From assembly GCA_964629765.1 (NCBI GenBank), contig CAZVTK010000160.1, forward strand, positions 1 to 9,960: a DNA stretch of 9,960 nt, read 5' to 3'. The notes below the pieces were generated by a model, which worked only from the letters and a program-made list of their open reading frames with translations, was not told the origin of the DNA and did no database searches. The first letter of the stretch is position 1, and each line of letters begins with the position of its first letter. This DNA comes from RCIO01 sp964629765. GTDB lineage: Bacteria; Pseudomonadota; Alphaproteobacteria; Rhizobiales; Rhizobiaceae. The position numbers and the translations under genes are program-made. Positions 1-5,129 of the stretch are shown here, piece by piece.

Positions 1-409
1 CGGGATAGATCTCGACGCCCAGCGCCTCGGCCTTCGTCGCCAGCCAGCGGCAGACATTGCCCAGCGAGACGATGTAGTTGCCGTGGTTGTTCATCAGCGG
101 CGGCATGATGAAATTGGGGATGCGGATCGAGCCCGCCGGCCCGAGGATCAGGAAGTGGTCGTCCTTCACCTCGGTCTTGAACGGATGGTCGCCCTCCTCG
201 CGCCAGCCGGGCAGCAGCCGGTCGATGCCGATCGGATCGACGACCGCGCCGGAGAGGATGTGGGCGCCGACCTCGCCGCCCTTTTCGAGCACGACGACGG
301 AAAGCTCGGGATTGACCTGCTTGAGCCGGATCGCCGCGGCCAGACCCGCGGGGCCCGCGCCGACGATCACCACGTCGAATTCCATGCTCTCGCGTTCGAC
401 TTCGCTCAT
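1..409 (-). CDS. etfQO: Electron transfer flavoprotein-ubiquinone oxidoreductase (ETF-QO), N-terminal part, cut by window edge
   Basis: ETF-QO is a membrane-associated FAD and [4Fe-4S] enzyme. It takes electrons from reduced ETF, which is loaded by acyl-CoA and branched-chain amino-acid dehydrogenases, and passes them to ubiquinone. Only the first 136 codons are present. Seen: a Rossmann FAD-binding start, FDVVIVGAGPAGLAAAIRL, at about residues 11-29; an acidic end of the second beta strand (VVVLEKG); and the family segment GAHILSGAVVDP at about residues 47-58, followed by an RIPNFIMPPLMNNHGNY stretch typical of the family. Two ATGs stand in tandem at 412 and 409. I chose 409 because GGAGGA (420-415) then sits at normal spacing; 412 is too close. 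The Fe-S and quinone-binding parts lie outside the window. A strong promoter with a palindromic operator lies about 145 bp upstream, divergent from the glycosylase gene. Family assignment is firm; the symbol follows common usage. Confidence 0.93.
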   Translation of the reverse strand, partial: MSEVERESMEFDVVIVGAGPAGLAAAIRLKQVNPELSVVVLEKGGEVGAHILSGAVVDPIGIDRLLPGWREEGDHPFKTEVKDDHFLILGPAGSIRIPNFIMPPLMNNHGNYIVSLGNVCRWLATKAEALGVEIYP

Positions 410-414
410 CATTG

Positions 415-420
415 TCCTCC
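415..420 (-). promoter_or_regulatory. Ribosome binding site of the ETF-QO gene
   Basis: GGAGGA on the minus strand is a near-perfect Shine-Dalgarno sequence. It lies 5-6 nt before the second of two tandem ATGs (409) and only 2-3 nt before the first (412), so it favours the start at 409. A small potential stem (GCCGG/CCGGC, 425-429 with 436-440) lies just upstream in the leader; I see no evidence that it is functional. Confidence 0.75.
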
Positions 421-553
421 GCTCGCCGGTCGCCTCCGGCTGGCTCCATCACTGACGCTTCGGCGTGCTTAGACCATCGTCCATCCGCGCGAAACGCCTT
501 TCATACGTCCGTGCGCACCTGCACGATCGTGTCGCACCGGCTTTCGGCAAGGC

Positions 554-582
554 ATATTATTTTACGCTTACGTAAACGTCAA
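554..582 (-). promoter_or_regulatory. Sigma-70-type promoter for ETF-QO with palindromic operator in the spacer
   Basis: Read on the minus strand, TTGACG (582-577) and TAATAT (559-554) are separated by exactly 17 bp, close to the sigma-70 consensus. This is unusually AT-rich for the region. Transcription would start near 547 and give a leader of about 140 nt before the ETF-QO start. The spacer is occupied by an inverted repeat (core ACGCTTACGTAAACGT at 564-579; centre TTACGTAA at 568-575). Its symmetry extends over 561-582 with 18 of 22 positions matching. Operators between -35 and -10 are typical of MerR-family regulators, and the ACGTnnACGT-like pattern resembles what I remember for LiuR. 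LiuR controls branched-chain amino-acid and fatty-acid catabolism and often etf genes. The LiuR assignment is inference; the promoter and palindrome are seen directly. Confidence 0.7.
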
Positions 583-589
583 ATAATGA
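561..589 (+). promoter_or_regulatory. Possible overlapping promoter toward the uracil-DNA glycosylase gene
   Basis: On the plus strand TTTACG (561-566) and TAATGA (584-589) are spaced by 17 bp and flank the same palindrome that sits in the minus-strand promoter. It is a weaker match than the minus-strand promoter, partly a consequence of the local symmetry. If used, it would start RNA near 596 and leave about 113 nt before the glycosylase ATG. The wider gap between the two genes (410-708) otherwise holds only the tandem repeat at 631-697; I see no small gene in it. Confidence 0.35.
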
Positions 590-630
590 GGGTGAAAGCC
601 ATTTGCGGGCGCGGCGGCGGTCCGGCGCCG

Positions 631-697
631 GCAATCACCGCCCGGCGCGCTGGCAATCGCCGCCCCGGCACGCTTGCAATCGCCGTCCGGGCGCAAC
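631..697 (+). repeat. Three imperfect 22-23 bp tandem repeats upstream of the glycosylase gene
   Basis: Three consecutive units begin at 631, 653 and 676. Each opens with GCAATCRCCG followed by a CC-rich and GCGC-like tail. They end about 12 bp before the glycosylase start codon. They may be a slippage product in the 5' leader or a protein-binding array; no function can be read from the sequence. Confidence 0.6.
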
Positions 698-708
698 ATG
701 GTGCCGCC

Positions 709-1611
709 ATGTCCACCCTCCCCGCCCCCGCCTCCCTCGAAGAGGTGCTGCGCTTCTATGCCGATGCCGGCCATGACGATGCGATCCTCGAGGCGCCGGT
801 CGACCGCTTCGCCGAAGCCGCGCGGGATGCGGCCGCGCGCGCAACGCCACCAGGAGGCCCCGCAGCGGCGGGCGCGAGGCCGGATGCGCCGGCCCGGCCG
901 GCCGTCCAGCAATCCCGCGACCCGGCGGCAGCGGCGGCGGCGACTACGGTAGCCGTCGCAGGGCGCGCGGCCTCCGCCCCCGTGGTGCCCGACGAGGAGC
1001 AGGTGCAGCGGGCCCGCGCGCTGGCGCGCGAGGTCGGTTCGCTGGAGGAGCTGCGCGCGATCGTCGCCGGTTTTGACGGCTGCAACCTCAAATTCACGGC
1101 CAAGAACACGGTGTTCGCCGATGGAATGCCGGGCGCGGCGCTGATGCTGGTGGGCGAGGCGCCGGGCAGCGAGGAGGACCGGGCCGGCCTGCCCTTCGTC
1201 GGCCGCTCGGGCCAGCTTCTCGACCGCATCCTCGCGGAGATCGGGCTGGAGCGCGCGACGGGCGCCTACATCGCCAATGTGGTGCCGTGGCGGCCGCCCG
1301 GCAACCGCGATCCCTCGCCGCTGGAGACCGAGATCTGTCGCCCCTTCATCGAGCGGCAGATCGAGCTCGCCGCGCCGCGCGTGCTGGTCACGCTGGGCAA
1401 CCCTTCGACCAGGCTGCTGCTGAAGACGCAGACGGGCATCATGCGCATGCGCGGGACATGGTCGACCTACGTCTCGCCGACGGGTTTCAGCGTGCCGGCC
1501 ATGCCGACGCTGCACCCGGCCTATCTGCTGCGCAACCCGCCGCACAAGAAGCTGGCATGGCGCGACTTCCTCGAGGTGAAGGCGAGGCTGCGCGCGGTGC
1601 AGGACGCATAG
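709..1611 (+). CDS. Uracil-DNA glycosylase, family 4-like, lacking two Fe-S cysteines
   Basis: The predicted enzyme removes uracil from DNA to start base-excision repair in the cytoplasm; it is 300 aa long. Seen: motif A GEAPG at residues 149-153, followed by the EED and GLPFVGRSGQLLDRIL segment; NVVPWRPPGNR at 190-200; and motif B HPAYLL at 269-274. These identify the family-4 / SPO1-polymerase-like branch (COG1573). Family-4 enzymes normally hold a [4Fe-4S] cluster with four Cys: a CxxC pair, one in a KCRPP motif, and one about 16 residues later. Here only C125 and C210 remain; F122 and W194 occupy the other two positions. A low-complexity Ala/Pro-rich linker (about residues 38-92) separates a short N-terminal helix region (EEVLRFYADAGHDDAI) from the catalytic domain. 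The ATG at 709 begins this N-terminal block but has no clear Shine-Dalgarno. The reading frame is open further upstream to 412, but that part overlaps the ETF-QO promoter and looks non-coding. The gene is divergent from ETF-QO. Confidence 0.9.
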   Translation: MSTLPAPASLEEVLRFYADAGHDDAILEAPVDRFAEAARDAAARATPPGGPAAAGARPDAPARPAVQQSRDPAAAAAATTVAVAGRAASAPVVPDEEQVQRARALAREVGSLEELRAIVAGFDGCNLKFTAKNTVFADGMPGAALMLVGEAPGSEEDRAGLPFVGRSGQLLDRILAEIGLERATGAYIANVVPWRPPGNRDPSPLETEICRPFIERQIELAAPRVLVTLGNPSTRLLLKTQTGIMRMRGTWSTYVSPTGFSVPAMPTLHPAYLLRNPPHKKLAWRDFLEVKARLRAVQDA

Positions 1612-1613
1612 GG

Positions 1614-1669
1614 CGCCTTTGGGGGGCGGCCTTTGGGGGGCGGCCTTTTGGGGGTGGCCTTGGGCCCCG
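1614..1669 (+). repeat. G-run tandem repeat (14-bp unit) between convergent genes, possible G-quadruplex
   Basis: Units of the type GGCCTTTGGGGGGC repeat with a 14-bp period at 1614, 1628, 1642 and, degenerate, 1656. The result is G runs at 1621-1626, 1635-1640, 1650-1654 and 1662-1664 with 7-9 nt gaps. This fills nearly all of the 60 bp between the glycosylase stop and the transporter stop. On the glycosylase mRNA the tract is a G-rich 3' tail that could fold into a quadruplex; on the transporter mRNA it is C-rich. No classic hairpin plus U-tract terminator is present. Confidence 0.75.
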
Positions 1670-1671
1670 CC

Positions 1672-2631
1672 CTATTGCGGCGGCGTGACCTTGCGCGCCG
1701 CGCTGCGCGGCAGGCCCAACCTGTGCTCGCGCCAGATGATGAAGATGCCGGCGCCGATGACGATGGAGCCGCCGACCAGCATGTGCACGGTCGGCATGTC
1801 GCCGAACAGCAGGTAGCCGGCGATGATGGCGAACACCATCGAGCTGTACTCGAAGGGCGCTGCGGTCGACACGTCGGCATGGCGGTAGGTTTCGGTCATC
1901 AGGATCTGCGCGATGCCGCCGCACAGCCCGGCGCTGATCAGATAGACCGTCTGAAGCGGCGACAGCGGCGACCAGCCGAACGGCAGCGAGCACAGGCCGA
2001 GAACCGAAGCCGTGAGCGAGAACCACAGGACGATGGTGGCGGACCGCTCCGTCAGCACGAGGTGGCGGATGAGCAGGACGGCCACGGCGGAAACCGCGGC
2101 GCCGACCAGCGCCGCCGTCACGCCGAGCGTCTCGTCCGTGCTCATCGGCTGGTCTCCGGCGAACAGCGTCAGGCGCGGCCAGGCGATGACGATCACGCCC
2201 ACGAGGCCGATCGCCACGGCGCTCCAGCGATAGGCGCGCACCGCCTCGCCCAGGAAGACGGCGCCGAACACGACGACCAGCATGGGCTGCGCATAGTTGA
2301 GCGTCGTCGCTTCCGGCAGCGGCAGGCGCGTCAGCGCGAAGAAGCCGAGGAACATCGACCCCACGCCGATGACGCCGCGGACGAGATGGCTCATCGGGTG
2401 CTCGGTCTTCAGCGCGCCGCGCAGCTCCCGCCGCCAGATGAGGAAAAGCAGCACCGGCACGATGGCGAAGAACGACCGGAAGAAGAGGATCTGGCCGGCC
2501 GGCAACTGTCCGGCGAGCTTGATGAAGGTGGCCATCGCGACGAAGATCGCCACCGACGTCACCTTCAGGGCGATGCCGAGCAGCGGCCGCCGCGCAAGCT
2601 CGACCGTTCCGTCCTGCGAACCGGCGCCCAT
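1672..2631 (-). CDS. EamA/DMT-superfamily transporter, about 10 TM
   Basis: This is an inner-membrane drug/metabolite-type transporter of 319 aa, the usual size for a two-EamA-repeat protein. About ten hydrophobic segments are visible. They start with IALKVTSVAIFVAMATFIKL (about residues 19-38), then a loop with ILFFRSFFAIVPVLLFLI, the ATTLNYAQPMLVVVFGAVFLGE segment ending the first repeat, and TAAPFEYSSMVFAIIAGYLLFGDMP near the end of the second repeat. The pattern 'helix, then P-F/Q-P, then long helix ending in GE or GD' is the EamA signature. A charged tail (WREHRLGLPRSAARK) should be cytoplasmic. The substrate cannot be told. The start at 2631 is the only ATG that leaves a complete first helix. 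It lacks a good Shine-Dalgarno and lies 28 nt after the molybdoenzyme stop on the same strand. Co-transcription and translational coupling are therefore likely, and the substrate may be linked to that enzyme. Confidence 0.88.
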   Translation of the reverse strand: MGAGSQDGTVELARRPLLGIALKVTSVAIFVAMATFIKLAGQLPAGQILFFRSFFAIVPVLLFLIWRRELRGALKTEHPMSHLVRGVIGVGSMFLGFFALTRLPLPEATTLNYAQPMLVVVFGAVFLGEAVRAYRWSAVAIGLVGVIVIAWPRLTLFAGDQPMSTDETLGVTAALVGAAVSAVAVLLIRHLVLTERSATIVLWFSLTASVLGLCSLPFGWSPLSPLQTVYLISAGLCGGIAQILMTETYRHADVSTAAPFEYSSMVFAIIAGYLLFGDMPTVHMLVGGSIVIGAGIFIIWREHRLGLPRSAARKVTPPQ

Positions 2632-2663
2632 CAGCCGAGCACCGCGAAAGTCTGAACCATCAT
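2631..2663 (-). other. Ten-codon mini-ORF bridging the two minus-strand genes
   Basis: ATG at 2663 overlaps the stop codon of the upstream molybdoenzyme gene as ATGA. The frame reads MMVQTFAVLG and then stops at TGA, whose last base is the first base of the transporter ATG (TGATG). The transporter start itself has no strong Shine-Dalgarno. The arrangement fits ribosome hand-over from the enzyme gene to the transporter through a very short ORF. It is too short to recognise as a protein and could be chance. Confidence 0.3.
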
Positions 2664-4966
2664 TGCGCTTTCGCGGTCTCGATCGCCTGCCAGACGCGCA
2701 GCGGCGTCGCGGGCATGTCGATGTGGCCTATGCCGTAAGCGCGCCACAGGGCGTCGGTCACGGCGCTCATGACGGCCGGCGTCGCACCGATGGTGCCTGC
2801 CTCGCCGGCGCCCTTCATGCCCATCGCATTGGTGGTGGACGGCACGTTGCGGGTGTCGAAGTCGAGGTCGGGAATGTCGTCGGCGCGCGGCATGGCGTAG
2901 TCCATGAAGGTGGCGGCGAGGAGCTGGCCGTCCTCGCCATAGACCGCCTCCTCGCCCAGCGCCTGGCCGATGCCCTGCGCGGCGCCGCCGTGGACCTGCC
3001 CCGCGAGCAGCAGCGGGTTCACCACCGCGCCGAAATCGTCGACGATGGTGTAGCGCAGGATCTCGATCCGCCCGGTTTCCGGGTCGATCTCCAGTTCGCA
3101 GACATGCGTGCCGTTCGGATAGGTGTTCTCGTCCTGGACGTAGGCGGCGTCGGCCTTCAGATCGTCCGGCCGTTTCGCGGCCCGGTGCAGCGCGGAAAAA
3201 TCCATGGAACGGTCGGTGCCGACGATGCGGGCCGCGCCGTCGGCCAGCTCGATGTCGTCGGGCGACGCCTCCATCTCGTCGGCCGCCAGCCTCCTGAGCT
3301 TCACGGCCAGCGCCTCGCCGGCGCGCGAGGCCGATACGCCGCCGAGCGGCACCGAGCGCGAGCCGCCGGTGCCGCCGCCGCTCGCGAGCTGGTCGGTGTC
3401 GCCCTGCGCCAGGCGGACCATCGCGGGGTCCATGTTCAGCTTCTCGGCGATGAACTGCGCATAGGCGGTCCAGTGGCCCTGCCCGTTGGACTGGGTGCCG
3501 ATCTTCAGCGTCACCGTGCCGTCGGCGTTCAGCTCGACGAAGGCGGGCTCGGAGCCGGCGAAGGCGCAGGCTTCGATATAGGTCGACAGGCCGATGCCGC
3601 GGATGCGGCCGGCCTTGCGCGAGGCCATGGCGCGCGCCTCGAAATCCTTCCATCCGGCGCGCTCCAGCGCCGCGTCCATGTGGCGCGAAAAATCGCCGAC
3701 GTCGTAAAGGCGCCCGCCCGGCGTGCGGTAGGGAAACTGCTGCGGCCGGATGAAATTGCGCCGGCGGATCTCGTGCGGCTCGATGCCGAGGTCGCGCGCG
3801 CAGGCGTCGACCAGCTTCTCGATCATGAAGGCGGCTTCCGGGCGGCCCGCGCCGCGATATGCATCGGTCGGCGTGGTGTTGGTGTAGACGCCGGTGACGT
3901 GCACGTCCATCAGCGGGATGTCGTAGACCCCGGTCGACATGGTCGCGCCGCCATGCGGGATGTACGGGCCGAACTGGTGGATGTAGGCGCCCATATTGGC
4001 GATGGTGCGCAGGCGCAGCGCGAGAAAGCGCCCCTCCGCGTCCATCGCCATCTCGGCCTTCATGTGATTGTCGCGCCCATGCGCGTCGGCGAGGAAATGT
4101 TCGGTGCGGCCGGCGGTCCACTTCACCGGCCGGCCGAGACGGCGCGCCGCTTCGAGGACCAGCGGGTATTCGCGGTAGACGAACGTCTTCGGGCCGAAAC
4201 CGCCACCCACATCCGGGGTCAGCACGCGCAGCCTCTCCTTGCCGATCCCCAGCACGTCGGCGACGATCCTCTGCACCGAGTGCACGCCCTGCGAGCCGCT
4301 GGTCAACTGGTATCGGTCCTCGGCGGCGAACCATTCGCCGATGCAGGACCGCGTCTCCATGTAGTTGGAGACGAGGCGGGTGTTGCGGAACTCGATCGTC
4401 GTGACGTGCGCCGCCTTCGCGAAGACCGGCGCCACGTCCTTCGGGCTGCCGAACTGGTATTCGAGCGCGCGGTTGGAGCCGAGCTCGGGCCAGACCAGCG
4501 GCGTGCCGCGGTCGAGCGCGCCCGCTGTCGCCGCCGCGGCCGGCCCTGCGGCGAAGTCGACCTCGATCAGCTCGGCGGCGTCCTCGGCCTGCGCGCGCGT
4601 GTCGGCCACCACGAAGGCGACGGCGTCGCCGACATGGCGCACCCGCTCGCGGCACAGAAGCGGGATGTCGCGCGTCGGCGCCCTGGTGCCGTCGGGCTGG
4701 CGCTGCATGGCGCCCGACTTCAGATCCTTCAGATGGGCGATGTCGGCCGCCGTGAGCACGAGGCGGACGCCCGGCGCCGCCTTCGCGGCTTCGACGGAGG
4801 CGATGCGGAAGGTGCCGCTCGCCACCGGCGAGCGCAGCACATGGGCATGCAGCAGCCCGCCCGGCGCGATGTCGTCGGTGTAGCGGCCACGACCGGTGAT
4901 GAAACTGTCGTCTTCGAGCCGGCGAAGGGGGGCGCCCATGCCGAACTTCGGAGTCATCACGTTCAT
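2660..4966 (-). CDS. Molybdopterin-binding large subunit, xanthine dehydrogenase / form II CoxL family
   Basis: This is the catalytic large subunit (768 aa, full length) of a molybdenum hydroxylase, a cytoplasmic or membrane-associated enzyme. It would oxidise a heterocycle, aldehyde or similar substrate and pass electrons to Fe-S and FAD subunits. Seen: the N-terminal RRLEDDSFITGRGRYTDDI, typical of CoxL-like proteins; GGGFGPK at 254-260; the active-site loop AYRGAGR at 369-375, the form II signature (form I CO dehydrogenases have AYRCSFR); SNGQGHW with Q496 near the cofactor; GGTGGSRS; QGIGQALGEE; and KGAGEAG with the catalytic glutamate E722. The usual RSPHAHA motif near the N-terminus reads RSPVASG here. 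The ATG at 4966 has GAAGG 7 nt upstream and is preferred over a TTG at 4996. No genes for the small [2Fe-2S] or FAD subunits flank it: pepN is upstream and divergent, and a transporter is downstream. The substrate is unknown; a true CO dehydrogenase is unlikely. Confidence 0.9.
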   Translation of the reverse strand: MNVMTPKFGMGAPLRRLEDDSFITGRGRYTDDIAPGGLLHAHVLRSPVASGTFRIASVEAAKAAPGVRLVLTAADIAHLKDLKSGAMQRQPDGTRAPTRDIPLLCRERVRHVGDAVAFVVADTRAQAEDAAELIEVDFAAGPAAAATAGALDRGTPLVWPELGSNRALEYQFGSPKDVAPVFAKAAHVTTIEFRNTRLVSNYMETRSCIGEWFAAEDRYQLTSGSQGVHSVQRIVADVLGIGKERLRVLTPDVGGGFGPKTFVYREYPLVLEAARRLGRPVKWTAGRTEHFLADAHGRDNHMKAEMAMDAEGRFLALRLRTIANMGAYIHQFGPYIPHGGATMSTGVYDIPLMDVHVTGVYTNTTPTDAYRGAGRPEAAFMIEKLVDACARDLGIEPHEIRRRNFIRPQQFPYRTPGGRLYDVGDFSRHMDAALERAGWKDFEARAMASRKAGRIRGIGLSTYIEACAFAGSEPAFVELNADGTVTLKIGTQSNGQGHWTAYAQFIAEKLNMDPAMVRLAQGDTDQLASGGGTGGSRSVPLGGVSASRAGEALAVKLRRLAADEMEASPDDIELADGAARIVGTDRSMDFSALHRAAKRPDDLKADAAYVQDENTYPNGTHVCELEIDPETGRIEILRYTIVDDFGAVVNPLLLAGQVHGGAAQGIGQALGEEAVYGEDGQLLAATFMDYAMPRADDIPDLDFDTRNVPSTTNAMGMKGAGEAGTIGATPAVMSAVTDALWRAYGIGHIDMPATPLRVWQAIETAKAQ

Positions 4967-4973
4967 GACGAAA

Positions 4974-4978
4974 CCTTC
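4974..4978 (-). promoter_or_regulatory. Ribosome binding site deciding the molybdoenzyme start
   Basis: GAAGG on the minus strand lies 7 nt before the ATG at 4966. It supports that start over the in-frame TTG at 4996 and over the internal ATG at 4957. Confidence 0.6.
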
Positions 4979-5047
4979 GGGAAACCGCACGACCAAAACC
5001 CGTGCAATCGCTGTTTTGTGCGCTGGGACTTTTCATGTAAAGCCCTG

Positions 5048-5089
5048 CCGATCGAATTTGGCCGACCGATTTCGGCCGACCGGTTTCGG
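5048..5089 (+). repeat. Three 14-bp tandem repeats in the divergent promoter region of pepN
   Basis: Units CCGATCGAATTTGG (5048-5061), CCGACCGATTTCGG (5062-5075) and CCGACCGGTTTCGG (5076-5089) stand head to tail with no gap. Each has CCGA at one end and a TTGG or TCGG at the other, so it is partly symmetric, and the junction of the last two forms the palindrome TCGGCCGA (5072-5079). The array lies in the 163-bp space between two divergent genes (4967-5129), 40 bp before the pepN start. No convincing -35/-10 pair was found nearby. It could be a multi-copy operator or a local slippage duplication. Confidence 0.7.
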
Positions 5090-5129
5090 CAGGCGCCGGG
5101 CATCGCGGCGGCAAAGACGAGGACGACGC

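Noticed and set aside
83..472. Plus-strand open frames opposite the ETF-QO N-terminus
   Set aside because: They are antisense to a clear FAD-binding domain and have no motif of their own.
412..708. Upstream in-frame extension of the glycosylase to an ATG at 412 or 586
   Set aside because: This stretch contains the ETF-QO ribosome binding site, promoter and operator, has no Shine-Dalgarno for either ATG, and its translation does not resemble the family.
4994..4996. TTG as start of the molybdoenzyme gene
   Set aside because: It would add ten residues without family similarity; the ATG at 4966 has a well-placed GAAGG.
5016..5041. Possible promoter in the pepN upstream region (TTGTGC with TGTAAA, or TTTACA on the other strand)
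   Set aside because: The spacer is 14 bp for the plus-strand pair, and no acceptable -10 follows the minus-strand TTTACA at 16-18 bp.
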